Below, piece after piece: positions 1 to 9,046 of a stretch of 64,000 bases of DNA; positions within the stretch are counted from its first letter, which is position 1, and the number at the start of each line of letters is the position of its first letter. The position numbers were made by a program, and so were the translations under genes. This DNA comes from DATHTC01 sp963746805. Lineage in GTDB: Bacteria > Actinomycetota > Thermoleophilia > Gaiellales > Gaiellaceae. The notes beneath the pieces were generated by a model. That model was given only the letters and a program-made list of their open reading frames with translations, was not told the origin of the DNA and did not search any database. The DNA lies in the NCBI GenBank assembly GCA_963746805.1, contig CAVVCQ010000008.1, forward strand, positions 806,001 through 870,000, read 5' to 3'.

Positions 1-205
1 CGCGTTCACGCTCGCCGTCTCGCCGTGGCTCGGCTGGCTGTACGGCCTGGCCGCGGCCGCGCTCGGCGGGGCGCTGCTCTGGCTCGCGTGGGAGCTCCGC
101 CGCGACCTCTCCCGCCGCCGTGCTGCGCTCCTCTTCCACTACTCGCTCGCGTACCTCGCGCTGCTGTTCGTGGCGGCGGCGCTCGACCCGGTGGTGTTCG
201 CGTGA
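1..205 (+). CDS. ctaB: Protoheme IX farnesyltransferase (heme O synthase), C-terminal end only
   Basis: The reading frame is open from base 2 and stops at 205, giving the last 67 residues of a polytopic membrane protein whose start lies outside the window. Two hydrophobic segments flank a basic stretch (LRRDLSRRRAALLFHYS), which matches the C-terminal transmembrane pair and the R-x-LFxYS-type loop of CtaB/CyoE heme O synthases. These enzymes attach a farnesyl group to heme B for assembly of heme-copper oxidases in the membrane. The stop overlaps the next start as GTGA. The call rests on C-terminal pattern only. Confidence 0.7.
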   Translation, partial: AFTLAVSPWLGWLYGLAAAALGGALLWLAWELRRDLSRRRAALLFHYSLAYLALLFVAAALDPVVFA

Positions 206-354
206 GCGACCACGAGTGGCGGAACGACCCGACGACGAACCCCGAGCTCGCGCGCCGCAACATGATCTGGGGCTGGAGCCTCTTCGGCCTGTTCCTCGTC
301 CTGTTCGCGGGCACCGTGGTGGTCGCGCTGATCTACCTCGCGGTCGCGGACTAG
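202..354 (+). CDS. Small single-span membrane protein downstream of ctaB
   Basis: This 50-residue protein starts at a GTG that overlaps the ctaB stop by four bases, so the two are translationally coupled. It has a short polar N-terminus and one hydrophobic segment at about residues 22-47. Short membrane proteins of this type often accompany heme-copper oxidase genes, so a role in oxidase assembly or as a small subunit is possible. No family motif is visible and the function is unknown. Confidence 0.55.
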   Translation: MSDHEWRNDPTTNPELARRNMIWGWSLFGLFLVLFAGTVVVALIYLAVAD

Positions 355-357
355 GCG

Positions 358-1465
358 TTGACGATCTTCCTCGCCCGGCCCGAGACGGTCGGCGACGGGA
401 TCCGCCTCGCGGTCAAGGACCTCTTCGACACGGCCGGGCTCGGCACGACCTACGGGTCGGCGATCTTCGCGTCGTACGTGCCGGAGACGACGGCCGAGGC
501 GGTGCGGCGGCTCGAGACGTCCGGGTTCGCGGTCGTCGGGAAGACGAACCTGCACGAGTTCGCCTACGGCACGACGTCGGAGAACCCGCACTTCGGGACG
601 GTGCCGAACCCGGTCGCGCCGGGGCACGTCGCCGGCGGGTCGAGCGGCGGCTCCGCGGCCGCGCTGGCGGCGGGGCTCGCCGATGCGGCGCTCGGCACGG
701 ACTCCGGCGGGTCGATCCGGATCCCGGCCGCCTGCTGCGGCGTCGTCGGCTTCAAGCCGTCGTACGGACTCGTGCCGCTGGACGGGTGCTTCCCGCTCGC
801 GCCGTCGTTCGACCACGCCGGGCCGCTGGCGCGCGACGTGGCCGGCTGCGAGGCGATACTCGCAGCGCTCGTGCCCGGCTGGGAGCCTCGGAAGCTGGAG
901 TCGCTCGAGGAGGTGCGCGTCGGTGTCGCCTGGCTCGACGCCGCGGACCCGCTCGTGCGGGCGCGCGTCGAGGAGGCGTCGACGCGCTTCCCGCGCCGTC
1001 GGCCGCTCGACCTGCCTCGCGCCGAGGGGACGTACGACGCGTTCAGCCACGAGGTCGCGGACGTCCACCGCGAGCTCTTCGCCGAGCAGGAGGAGCTCTA
1101 CGGCGAGGACGTCCGGATCAAGATCGAGCGCTGCCTCGCCGTCTCCGACGCGGCCGCCGCGGCCGCCGACCGCGAGCGCGAGCGCTACCGCGAGCGCCTC
1201 GACGCGATCCTCGCCGACGTCGACCTGCTCCTGACGCCGACGCTCCCGATCGTGGCGCCGCGCGTGGGCGCGGGCGGCACCGGCGACCTCGACGTGCGCG
1301 AGCGGCTGATCGAGAACACGTACCCGTTCAACGCCGCCGGCCTGCCGGCACTCGCGCTGCCGTGCGGGCCGTGCAGAGGGCGACCTGCCGGCGTCGGTGC
1401 AGCTCGTCGGGCGCGACGACGCGCTCGTCCTCGCGGCCGGGCGTCTGCTCGAGCGCGCGCTCTGA
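358..1465 (+). CDS. Amidase signature family protein, frameshifted near its C-terminus
   Basis: The protein carries the amidase-signature catalytic triad: Lys20 in VKDLFD, cis-Ser95 in GGSSGGS and nucleophile Ser119 in GTDSGGSIR. Such enzymes hydrolyse amide bonds (amidases, or GatA in tRNA amidotransferase). At about 369 residues it is shorter than typical GatA and lacks gatC/gatB neighbours, so a general amidase is more likely. The start is TTG at 358, three bases after the upstream stop. Around 1367-1371 the frame changes. Reading on in the original frame gives an Arg/Ala-rich tail, whereas removing one base restores a normal end (PASVQLVGRDDALVLAAGR) that stops at 1465. I read this as a one-base insertion, probably a sequence error. 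Confidence 0.8.
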
Positions 1466-1528
1466 CACGGGAGGCATCCCTCGTTCGAGGGACGGCGGGG
1501 CCCCGGGCGGTGCCGATTGACCACACGG

Positions 1529-3466
1529 ATGCGCACTGCTGCCCGCCTCCTCGTCGCGTGCCTCGGCGCGCTCGCCCTCGCCGCGCCCGCGCACGCCGCC
1601 GGTGCCGCCGCGCCGACCGGTCTCCACGGCTTCCTGCTGCGCGCCGACGAGGCCCGCACGACCACCTTCTCGCGCACGCCCTCCTTCGCGTGGAATCCGG
1701 TCGCCGGTGCGCTGCGCTACGAGTTCCAGGTCTCGACGTCGAGCCTGTTCCGCGACAGCGGCATCGTCCACGAGGACGCCACGCTGACGAGCCCGGCGGC
1801 GGCGATCCCGCACTCCCTCCCCTGGACGACCGGCAACCCGTACTCGTTGTACGCGCGCGTTCGCGCCGTGCGCCCGGGCTCGGTGTCGCCCTGGAGCAAG
1901 CCGTTCGGCTTCAACATGCGCTGGTCGACCCTGCCGACGCCGATCGAGACGGCGCCCGGTCTGCTCCGCTGGACGCCGGTCGAGGGCGCCACGGGCTACA
2001 CCGTCTGGTACCTCTTCCCCGACGGCTCGAGCAAGCAGTTCACCGTCTACACGAACGTCGCCGACCAGCGCGAGTGGTACGCGTTCCACCAGGGCTCGTC
2101 GTTCTCCGGGCTCGTCAAGTGGCGCATCCGCGCGGTGCGGCGCGTGTACGGCCAGCTCGCCAACGGGCTCCCCGCCGTCACGCACGGCCCGTGGAGCCCG
2201 ATCTACACCACGAAGAACCCGGCGTTCCAGACCGGCGCGCTCGCGCTCGGCGGCACGCTCTCCGACACGTACTCGACGCCGGGCAGCCCCGACGCGCACC
2301 AGCTCATGCCCGCGTTCCTCTTCCGCGGCAACGCCGGCCTCTTCGGCCAGTCGACGGAGCTCTACCGCGTCTACGTGTTCACCGACCGCGACTGCATCAA
2401 CACCGTGTTCAAGGGCGCGATCGTCGGCAGCCCGGCCTACGCTCCGCGGCCGTTCGGCCCGCTGGCGCTGCCGACGAGCCAGACCGGCATCGACTTCGCG
2501 CGGCGGAACTTCCTCCCGGACGGGAAGGAGCCGCTCTCGATGACCTTCGACCTCGACCGCGTGGACACGACGGAGCAGGCCTCGCCCGCCCCGCCGTACA
2601 CGCCGAAGAAGACGGCCGATCCGACTACCGGGTCGCCGACTCCGGGCGGCACGACGCCCACAACACCGACCACGGCCCCGCCCACGACGTCCATCGCTCC
2701 CACGAACGTGGGCGCGCCCGTCGACCTGTGGGACACGGCGTGGCCGCAGGGGCGCTACTACTGGACGGTCGTACCGGTCTCGCACCTCGCCGGCAAGACG
2801 CTGACGCTCGCCCTCGCGGGCCCTGCGCTGAGCGGCGACCGCACGGTGACAGTCGCGGGCTCGGGCCTCGCGGTCGGCGACCAGATCACGATCGGCGTCA
2901 CGCCGAGCCAGGACAAGGCAACGATCGTCGCGCTCACCGAGACCTCCGTCACCCTCTCCTCGCCGCTCACGTTCGCCCACGGCCCCGGCGAGGCCGTGGT
3001 ACGGGCGGCCGGCGCGATCGAGTACCGCGACGTCGAGCTCGCCCAGGAGGCGTGCGCGGCGGGCCGGGTCGCCGCCTTCGGCAAGACGAGCGAGCCGGTC
3101 GTGACGGCCGGTGCTGCGCCGTACGCGTCGGGACTCTCCACCAAGGGTCGCCTCGTCGCCGCCGCCTCGCGCCGCGCCACGTTCTACGGGACGCCGCTCG
3201 TCGCGTGGTCGCCTGCGCTCGGCGCGACCGCGTACGAGGTGCAGTGGAGCAAGACGCGCTACCCGTTCCGGCCGGCCGCCGACCCCGTGCTGACGTCCGC
3301 GACCGCCGTGACGCTGCCGCTACGGCCTGGAACCTGGTTCTACCGCGTGCGGGGGATCAACTACTCCGTGCCGACCACTGGCGCGCAGCCGATGTCCTGG
3401 TCGGACCCGGTCGAGCTGCGGATCGCGAAGCCGACGTTCCGCGTCGTCGGCCAGAAGTCGCGCTAG
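1529..3466 (+). CDS. Secreted protein with fibronectin type III-like repeats
   Basis: The ATG at 1529 begins a clear signal peptide (MRTAARLLVACLGALALA, then an APAHA-type cleavage site); an in-frame TTG at 1517 would add four residues. The mature chain of about 620 residues contains repeated beta-rich modules with the pattern 'P-x-F-x-W-x-P-V-x-G-A-x-x-Y-x-F/V-x-V' at about residues 55-75, 140-160 and 560-590, typical of fibronectin III-like folds. A Pro/Thr-rich linker (residues 365-395) precedes the second half. No catalytic motif is visible. It is likely an exported structural or carbohydrate/adhesion protein. Its stop shares a CTAG with the stop of the opposing gene. Confidence 0.65.
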   Translation: MRTAARLLVACLGALALAAPAHAAGAAAPTGLHGFLLRADEARTTTFSRTPSFAWNPVAGALRYEFQVSTSSLFRDSGIVHEDATLTSPAAAIPHSLPWTTGNPYSLYARVRAVRPGSVSPWSKPFGFNMRWSTLPTPIETAPGLLRWTPVEGATGYTVWYLFPDGSSKQFTVYTNVADQREWYAFHQGSSFSGLVKWRIRAVRRVYGQLANGLPAVTHGPWSPIYTTKNPAFQTGALALGGTLSDTYSTPGSPDAHQLMPAFLFRGNAGLFGQSTELYRVYVFTDRDCINTVFKGAIVGSPAYAPRPFGPLALPTSQTGIDFARRNFLPDGKEPLSMTFDLDRVDTTEQASPAPPYTPKKTADPTTGSPTPGGTTPTTPTTAPPTTSIAPTNVGAPVDLWDTAWPQGRYYWTVVPVSHLAGKTLTLALAGPALSGDRTVTVAGSGLAVGDQITIGVTPSQDKATIVALTETSVTLSSPLTFAHGPGEAVVRAAGAIEYRDVELAQEACAAGRVAAFGKTSEPVVTAGAAPYASGLSTKGRLVAAASRRATFYGTPLVAWSPALGATAYEVQWSKTRYPFRPAADPVLTSATAVTLPLRPGTWFYRVRGINYSVPTTGAQPMSWSDPVELRIAKPTFRVVGQKSR

Positions 3467-3732
3467 GCCTCCGCGAGACCGGGACGCTCCATCCCGTAGA
3501 TGTGGCCGTCGAGACGGACGCGCGTCGCCGCGACGCCCGCGTCGACCAGCCAGCGCTCCACCTCGTCGAGCACCTCGGTGACGTTGCGCTCCGAGGAGCG
3601 GCTCGGTGTGACGACGACGACCCAGGCGCCGTCGACCTCGGAGATCTCGAGCGGGAACCGTGCCGCGAGCGAGCCGGCGAGCTGGTGCGCCGCCGCCTCG
3701 GACGGGGCCTCGACGAAGATCGGCTCGACCAT
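3463..3732 (-). CDS. Small conserved protein, third gene of the ANTAR operon
   Basis: This 89-residue soluble protein begins at an ATG that shares one base with the stop of the upstream gene (TGATG), so it is the last of three coupled genes after an ANTAR protein. The sequence is of alpha/beta type with a hydrophobic strand (AWVVVVTP) and a helix (TEVLDEVERWLVDAG), and it ends in HIYGMERPGLAEA. I do not recognise the family. Co-transcription with an ANTAR regulator and the small 84-aa protein suggests shared use. Confidence 0.6.
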   Translation of the reverse strand: MVEPIFVEAPSEAAAHQLAGSLAARFPLEISEVDGAWVVVVTPSRSSERNVTEVLDEVERWLVDAGVAATRVRLDGHIYGMERPGLAEA

Positions 3733-3986
3733 CAGCCGTGCAGCTCGTAGGTCTCGGCGCCGCGGCGGAGCGTCGCGTCGAGCCGGCGCTCCATCGCCCA
3801 GGTCTCGGCCGTGGCGCGCACGGGCTCGAGCTCGCGCTCGGCGTCCTCGGTCCGGACGCAGACGTGCCAGCGCCGGTCGCCGAGCTGGACGAGATAGGTG
3901 TGATGGCGGGACAGCCGGCGCGCGAGGTCGAGCGCGTCCCACCGCGTCTCCGCCTCGATCCGGATCGTCTCCCCGAGCGGCGTCAA
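3732..3986 (-). CDS. Small conserved protein, second gene of the ANTAR operon
   Basis: This 84-residue protein overlaps the ANTAR gene stop by four bases (ATGA) and is itself coupled to the following gene. It contains an alpha helix (RWDALDLARRLSRHH) followed by short strands (TYLVQLGDRRWHVCVRT) and a second helix, a pattern resembling small ACT/ferredoxin-like folds. It has no catalytic signature or membrane segment. Function unknown. Confidence 0.55.
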   Translation of the reverse strand: MTPLGETIRIEAETRWDALDLARRLSRHHTYLVQLGDRRWHVCVRTEDAERELEPVRATAETWAMERRLDATLRRGAETYELHG

Positions 3987-4279
3987 CGCGGCGAGACCCC
4001 CTGGAGCTCGGGCGGCGTCGTCCTCGACGCGAGCACGGAGAGCGCGAGGTCGTGGACCCGCATCCGGTGCGACCGGGCCGCGCTGCGCAGCAGCTCGAAC
4101 GCGAGGGCGGGGGACACGTCCCAGCGCTCCGCGAGCATGCCCTTCGCCTGCTCGATCAGCACCCGCGACTCGAGCGCCCGCTCGAGCTGCGCGTTCTGCT
4201 CGGCGAGCGATGCGATGCGCTGCCGAAGCCCCACCTCGCCCGCCACGAGGGTGCCGCCCTCAACCGTCGTTCCGTCCAT
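3983..4279 (-). CDS. Stand-alone ANTAR domain protein (RNA-binding antiterminator)
   Basis: The protein has 98 residues. Residues 18-35 form a coiled-coil-like lead-in (LRQRIASLAEQNAQLERAL), followed by the ANTAR core SRVLIEQAKGMLAERWDVSPALAFELLRSAARSH, whose A-K-G-x-L-x-x-x and A-F-x-x-L-R positions are the family's hallmark three-helix RNA-binding bundle. There is no receiver or GAF domain, so its activity must be set by a partner or by abundance. ANTAR proteins bind paired stem-loops and block intrinsic terminators in mRNA leaders. It heads a three-gene coupled operon. Two candidate target leaders lie elsewhere in this window. Confidence 0.85.
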   Translation of the reverse strand: MDGTTVEGGTLVAGEVGLRQRIASLAEQNAQLERALESRVLIEQAKGMLAERWDVSPALAFELLRSAARSHRMRVHDLALSVLASRTTPPELQGVSPR

Positions 4280-4376
4280 CGCTCGTCGACCCCCGTCGCC
4301 CTTCGCTTCGTGACCACCGTACTCCGCCGCCGATGAGCGGCGTGACCGGTTTCGGTGGACATATCTCCACAGTGCG

Positions 4377-5063
4377 TCAGGCCGCGACGAGCTTGTACCC
4401 CACGCCGCGGACCGCGAGGATCCGCGCCGGCTGCGCCGGGTCGCGCTCCACCTTCCGCCGCAGGCCGACGACGTGGGTGTCGCAGATCCGCTCGTCCCCG
4501 ACGTACTCGCTTCGCCAGAGCTCGCGGACGAGCTCGCGGCGCGTGACCGGCCGACCCGCCTCCGATGCGAGCAGCGCCAGCAGACGGAACTCCGAGGGCG
4601 TCAGCTCGACGAGCCGCCCGTCGACATGGACCTCGTGCCGGACGCGGTCGATCGCGAGCCCGCCGACCCGCAGGACGGGCGCCTCGGCCTCGCTGCGGTC
4701 GAGCTCGCGCCTGCGCAGGATCGCGCGGACGCGCGCGACGAGCTCCGCGAGGGAGAACGGCTTCGTCACGTAGTCGTCGGCGCCGAGCTCGAGGCCGACC
4801 ACGCGATCGAGCTCCGCGCCCTTGGCGGTCAGCATCACGATCGGGACGCTGCTCTCGCTCCGCAGGCGACGGCAGACCTCGGTCCCCGGCATGCCGGGAA
4901 GCATGATGTCGAGGACGATCGCGTCGAACGACTCGCGGCGTGCAAGGTCGAGCGCCGCCTCGCCGTCCGCCACCGAGGCGACCACGAATCCCTCGCGTTC
5001 GAGCGCGTAGGTGACCGAGTCTCGCAGGGCGGGTTCGTCGTCGACCACGAGCACGCGACTCAT
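4377..5063 (-). CDS. OmpR/PhoB-family response regulator
   Basis: This 228-residue protein has an N-terminal receiver domain (acidic pocket DDE at 8-10, phosphoacceptor Asp in IVLDIMLPG at about 52, Lys in YVTKPF at about 102) and a C-terminal winged helix (LTPSEFRLLALLA ... ICDTHVVGLRRKVE ... VRGVGYKL), the OmpR/PhoB DNA-binding output. It overlaps the upstream histidine kinase gene by four bases, so the two form a two-component pair. Targets are not evident from the sequence. Confidence 0.92.
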   Translation of the reverse strand: MSRVLVVDDEPALRDSVTYALEREGFVVASVADGEAALDLARRESFDAIVLDIMLPGMPGTEVCRRLRSESSVPIVMLTAKGAELDRVVGLELGADDYVTKPFSLAELVARVRAILRRRELDRSEAEAPVLRVGGLAIDRVRHEVHVDGRLVELTPSEFRLLALLASEAGRPVTRRELVRELWRSEYVGDERICDTHVVGLRRKVERDPAQPARILAVRGVGYKLVAA

Positions 5064-6550
5064 GCCTGCACCGTGTCAGATTCGGGCAAGACGATGCGCG
5101 CGACCGTTCCGCCGCCGCGCCGGCGCTCGATCCGGACCGTCCCCCCGAGCGCCTCGACGCTCTCGCGAACGATCGCGAGCCCGAGGCCGAAGCCCTCCGG
5201 ATTCTCGTCGGGCCCGCGCGCGAATCGCCCGAACAGCCGCTCGACGTCGTCCGCCGGAATGCCCGATCCCGTGTCCGCGACGTCGATGCGGATTCCCTCG
5301 GGAACGCGAGACGCGCGGAGCACGATCCGGCCTTCCGCCGTGTGCCGCGCGCTGTTCGAGGCGAGATTCGAGACCGCCTGGGCAATCAGGTCGCGATTCG
5401 TCGTCAGGGTCAGGCGAGCGGGACAGCGAACGATGACCTCGATCCCCTTGCGCGGACGGAGGCCGAGAGCGATCTCGTCGAGAAGCTCGCGAAGCAGGAC
5501 CCGTTCCGTTCCCGGCGACTCGTGTGCGAGCTGCGCCCGGGCGAGGAGCAGGAGCGACCGGACGACGCGGACGAGCCGCGCCGCCTCGCGCTCGATGTGT
5601 CCGAGGAACCGGTCCTGATCCTCCGGGACGTCCTTCGCGCCCGTGGTCAGGACCTCGACCGAGCTGACGATCGCGGCGAGCGGCGTCTGCAGCTCGTGCG
5701 CCGCGTTCGTGACGAACTCCCGCTCGGCGCGCTCCCTGCGCTCGCGGTCGGATACGTCCCAGAAGACGACGACCGCGGCGACGACCCGCCCGGCCTGGTC
5801 GCGGATCGGGCTCGCGTTCGCCTCGATCGAGAACCACGTGCCGTCGTCTCGCTCGACGCGGATCCGCGCGTTGCGAACGAGCTCGCCGGTGAGGAGTGCG
5901 CGTGCGAGCGGCCAGTCCTGCGCCTCCAGCCGCTGCCCGTACTCGTCCAGCGCGTTCAGCTCGCTGTACCAGGCGACTCCGTCCGCGTCGATCGGGCTTC
6001 GTCGCAGGAGGACCTTCGCCTGCTCGTTCGTGAGCACGATCCGCCCCGACGAGGCCTCGGCGACGATCACGCCCGCCGGCATCCCCGCGACGACGGCGTC
6101 GAGCCGCGCGCGCTCGGCCTCGAGCTCGACCGTGCGCTCCTCGACGCGAGCCTCGAGCTCCTCGGTGAGCACCCGCAGCTCGGTCTCGATCGACGAGCGC
6201 CCCTGCAGGTCGTGGAGGACCCAGACGAGGCCGTCCGCGGAGCGCCGCACTGCGAGGGCCATCTCGCAGGGCCCGCGCCGCCCCTCGACCACGCCCTCGT
6301 CGTCGGCCGTCTCTCCGGCAGGCAGCGCCGCTGCCCGCGCCACGAGCGCTCGGAGCGCCCGCCGGTTCGCGGCGTACAGCGCCAGCGGCTTCCCCATGAG
6401 GAACCGCCGCTCGACTCCGATCAGCTCCGACGCGGCCAGGTTCGCCTCGGTGATCGTCCCGGCGAGGGTCGTGCGGAACAGCGGCACGGGCGCGAGGTCG
6501 ATCAGCTCGGCCGCGGCGAACCAGTCGACGTCCTGCCGGTGCGCCTCCAC
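5060..6550 (-). CDS. PAS-domain sensor histidine kinase
   Basis: This 496-residue protein starts at GTG 6550. The order is: N-terminal PAS (about residues 10-115), a coiled coil (about 120-150), a second PAS (about 150-265), the HisKA dimerisation motif EFVTNAAHELQTPLAAI at about 275 with the phosphoacceptor His, and a HATPase_c domain with N-box NLASNSARH, G1 DTGSGIP and G2 GFGLGLAIV. It has no transmembrane segment, so it is a cytoplasmic sensor. It overlaps the response regulator and follows cheR by 14 bases, so it likely receives or shares input with the CheB/CheR module upstream. Confidence 0.92.
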   Translation of the reverse strand: MEAHRQDVDWFAAAELIDLAPVPLFRTTLAGTITEANLAASELIGVERRFLMGKPLALYAANRRALRALVARAAALPAGETADDEGVVEGRRGPCEMALAVRRSADGLVWVLHDLQGRSSIETELRVLTEELEARVEERTVELEAERARLDAVVAGMPAGVIVAEASSGRIVLTNEQAKVLLRRSPIDADGVAWYSELNALDEYGQRLEAQDWPLARALLTGELVRNARIRVERDDGTWFSIEANASPIRDQAGRVVAAVVVFWDVSDRERRERAEREFVTNAAHELQTPLAAIVSSVEVLTTGAKDVPEDQDRFLGHIEREAARLVRVVRSLLLLARAQLAHESPGTERVLLRELLDEIALGLRPRKGIEVIVRCPARLTLTTNRDLIAQAVSNLASNSARHTAEGRIVLRASRVPEGIRIDVADTGSGIPADDVERLFGRFARGPDENPEGFGLGLAIVRESVEALGGTVRIERRRGGGTVARIVLPESDTVQA

Positions 6551-6564
6551 GTCGCGTCGGCCGC

Positions 6565-8424
6565 CTAGGCGGCCGGCACCTCCTCGGCCTGCACGATCGC
6601 TCCTCGGGCCGCGCCGAGAGCCGTCATCGGCACGACCCTGATCCGACAGCGGAACGACCTCCCGCGACGATTGAGCGCGTCGAGCTCGACTTCACCCTCC
6701 TCGCCGCGGTCGATGGCTCCCGTGACGATGCCCGCCACCTCGGCGACGGGCAGTCCGACGTCGAGGCCGGGCAGATAGGCGCCCTGCACCTCGTCTTCGC
6801 GCAGCCCCCACAGCTCGGTCGCGTGGCCGTTCCAGGCGCGCACGCGCAACTCGTCGTCGACGACGAGCACCGCGGTCGAGAGCCCCGACAGCACCGACTC
6901 GAAGACCGCGTTCGACGCGTTGAGCTCGTCCGTACGCAAGCGCAGCTCGTCGTTGATCGTCTCGAGCTCCTCGTTGGTCGACTGGAGCTCCTCGTTCATC
7001 GTCTCGAGCTCCTCGTTCGTCGACTGGAGCTCCTCGTTCGTCGTCTCCAGCTCCTCGTTCGTCGACTGGAGCTCCTCGTTCGTCGTCTCCAGCTCCTCCG
7101 AGGTCGACTGCAGCTCCTCGTACGCCGTCTCGAGGCGCTCTCGCGTCGACGCGACGCTGTCGTTCAGGCGGCGGAGCTGCGTCGTGTCCGTGAAGCTCAC
7201 GGTCGTGCCGAGGACGCTGCCGTCCCCGCCGACGAGCGGCGTCAGCTCGACGTCGTACCACGAGACCTCGCCGGCACGGCTGAGCTCGATCCCGCGGACG
7301 GTCACCGGCTCCATCCCACGGTGTACCTCGTCGACGCGGGAGCGGAGCTCGAGGGGCCGGTAGGAGACCTCCAGGTCCTGGATCGGCCGCCCGACGTCGG
7401 CCTGGTTGAGCCGGAAGAGCCGACGGGCATGCTGGTTCGCCAGCGCGAGCGTCCCGTCGGCGTCGATCACGAAGGCCGCGACCGGGATCGCCTCGAACGC
7501 CTCGTGCAGCGGGTCGGCGCGGCCCGCAACGCGGCTCGGCGGCACCGCAACGGCTGACGGGACCAGACGCGGCGGTCGCTCCGTGCCTCCGTCGATCTTC
7601 TCGAACACGCGCCGTTTCAGGTCGACGGGAACGAAGAGCTTCGTGCGTGTCAGCAGCATCTCCGACTTCCCGAGGAAGAGGAACCCGCTGTCGTTGAGTG
7701 CGAAGTGGAACGAGCCGAGGATGCGCGCCTGGAGCTCGGGGTTGAAGTACATGAGCGTGTTGCGTGCGACGAGCAGGTCGACGCGTGAGATCGGTGGGTC
7801 GCGCACGAGGTCGTGGCGACCGAAGATCACGGCCCTGCGGACATCCGGCCGGAAGACGTACCGGCCGTCCTGCAGCTCGAAGTACCGCGTCTGGAGCGCC
7901 TCGGGCACGGCCTCGACGTCCTTCCGCGTGTAGACGCCGTGCCGCGCCTGCGCGAGCGCGTGCTCGTCGACGTCGGTGGCGTACACCTTCACGCGCGAGC
8001 GAAAGTCCGGCTCGTCGAGCGCCTCCGCCAGGAGCATTGCCGTCGAGTACGCCTCCTCACCCGACGCGCAGCCGGCCGACCATACGCGGATCGGCTCCGG
8101 TGGCGGCCGAGTCTCGAGGATGCGGGGCACGATCTCCCCTGCCAGGTAGTCCCACGCGGCCGGGTCGCGGAAGAAGCCGGTGACGTTGATCAGGATCGTG
8201 TCGAACAGGTCGACGAACTCGTCCTGGTTCGCCTCGAGGTGACCGAGGTAGTCGGCGTACGAGTCGAGGCCGAGAGTCGTCATGCGCTTGTCGATGCGTC
8301 GCCGGAGGCTCGGCCGCTTGTACCCGGTGAAGTCGAAGCCGCGGTTGTCGCGGATGAACTCGAGCAGCGCCTCGAACGTGTCCTCGCCGGCGCTGTCGCT
8401 CGGCGCTGGAGCGGGATCGCTCAC
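6565..8424 (-). CDS. CheR-type methyltransferase fused to coiled coil and PAS domains
   Basis: The GTG at 8424 overlaps the cheB stop (GTGA); the 619-residue product is chosen over a longer reading through cheB. The N-terminal 270 residues are CheR: an all-alpha domain (FTGYKRPSLRRRIDKRM) and a SAM-binding domain (RVWSAGCASGEEAYS, VYATDVDEHAL, DLLVARNTLMYF). A PAS domain follows at about 300-420. Residues about 440-520 are a regular heptad coiled coil built from repeats of the type TNEELQS/ETNEELE, and a last PAS domain ends the protein. The fusion is known from CheB-CheR-PAS sensory proteins. Here CheB is a separate coupled gene, so the module is split. Its substrate receptor is not in the window. 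Confidence 0.88.
   Translation of the reverse strand: MSDPAPAPSDSAGEDTFEALLEFIRDNRGFDFTGYKRPSLRRRIDKRMTTLGLDSYADYLGHLEANQDEFVDLFDTILINVTGFFRDPAAWDYLAGEIVPRILETRPPPEPIRVWSAGCASGEEAYSTAMLLAEALDEPDFRSRVKVYATDVDEHALAQARHGVYTRKDVEAVPEALQTRYFELQDGRYVFRPDVRRAVIFGRHDLVRDPPISRVDLLVARNTLMYFNPELQARILGSFHFALNDSGFLFLGKSEMLLTRTKLFVPVDLKRRVFEKIDGGTERPPRLVPSAVAVPPSRVAGRADPLHEAFEAIPVAAFVIDADGTLALANQHARRLFRLNQADVGRPIQDLEVSYRPLELRSRVDEVHRGMEPVTVRGIELSRAGEVSWYDVELTPLVGGDGSVLGTTVSFTDTTQLRRLNDSVASTRERLETAYEELQSTSEELETTNEELQSTNEELETTNEELQSTNEELETMNEELQSTNEELETINDELRLRTDELNASNAVFESVLSGLSTAVLVVDDELRVRAWNGHATELWGLREDEVQGAYLPGLDVGLPVAEVAGIVTGAIDRGEEGEVELDALNRRGRSFRCRIRVVPMTALGAARGAIVQAEEVPAA
6940..7125 (-). repeat. Tandem coiled-coil-coding repeat inside cheR-PAS
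   Basis: About eight imperfect 21-base units (each coding seven residues such as TNEELQS or TNEELET) follow one another here. It is a coding heptad repeat, not a CRISPR array or satellite. The repeated codons make it a likely site of length variation by slippage. Confidence 0.8.
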
Positions 8425-9023
8425 GATGCGCGGAGCCCATCCTCGGTCGGCACGCCGACGCCGACCAGCTGCACGACGAGCTCCGCCAGGCCGCGGGCCG
8501 CGACCAGGTGGTCCGCGCCGGCGCGAGTGATCGCGTTGCGCGGCATGCTCGGGTACATCGCGTCCTCGGGGTCCTGCACGACCGCGACTCCGCCGCCGGC
8601 CTTGATCGCGGCGAGACCGAGCGCGCCGTCGTCGAGTGCGCCCGACAGGATCACACCCACGACCCGCTCGCCGCACGCGCTCGCCGCCGAGCGGAAGAGC
8701 GGGTCGACGGCCGGCCGGTGGCCGTGCTCGGGGAGGCCGCGGTCGAGCCGCACCAGCCGCTCGTCGACGAGGAGGTGGTAATCGGGCGGCGCCACGTAGA
8801 TCCGGCCGTGCTCGAGCGCGTTGCCGTCCTCGGCGTGCGACGCCTGCAGTGGGCCGGCGCGGTCGAGGATCCCGGGAAGGACGCTGGCACTCGTCGGCGA
8901 GACGTGGAGGACGACGAGGACACAGGCCGGGAGATCCGCCGGGAGGCCGGCCGCGAGCTGCTGGAGCGCCTCGACGCCGCCTGCCGAGGCCCCCACGACG
9001 ACGACGTCCCTCGAGCTGCTCAC
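8421..9023 (-). CDS. CheB-type protein-glutamate methylesterase (catalytic domain only)
   Basis: The 200-residue protein is a CheB effector domain without a receiver domain. The catalytic triad is visible: Ser in VVGASAGG (about residue 13), His in VVLHVSP (about 40) and Asp in LSGALDDGA (about 132). CheB hydrolyses glutamyl methyl esters made by CheR. The stop overlaps the CheR-PAS start. With no receiver domain, the activity would be controlled by the partner protein or downstream PAS kinase rather than by CheA. Confidence 0.9.
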   Translation of the reverse strand: MSSSRDVVVVGASAGGVEALQQLAAGLPADLPACVLVVLHVSPTSASVLPGILDRAGPLQASHAEDGNALEHGRIYVAPPDYHLLVDERLVRLDRGLPEHGHRPAVDPLFRSAASACGERVVGVILSGALDDGALGLAAIKAGGGVAVVQDPEDAMYPSMPRNAITRAGADHLVAARGLAELVVQLVGVGVPTEDGLRAS

Positions 9024-9046
9024 GGGGACGATGATAGGTCGCGCCG

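Noticed and set aside
358..3750. A single very long open frame of about 1130 codons through the amidase and the fibronectin-like gene
   Set aside because: Only the first part matches a protein family. After the one-base shift the residues become Arg/Ala/Pro-rich and antisense or out of frame to a gene with a signal peptide.
6940..7125. CRISPR-like direct repeats
   Set aside because: The units are contiguous, encode a heptad coiled coil in frame and have no unique spacers or cas genes.
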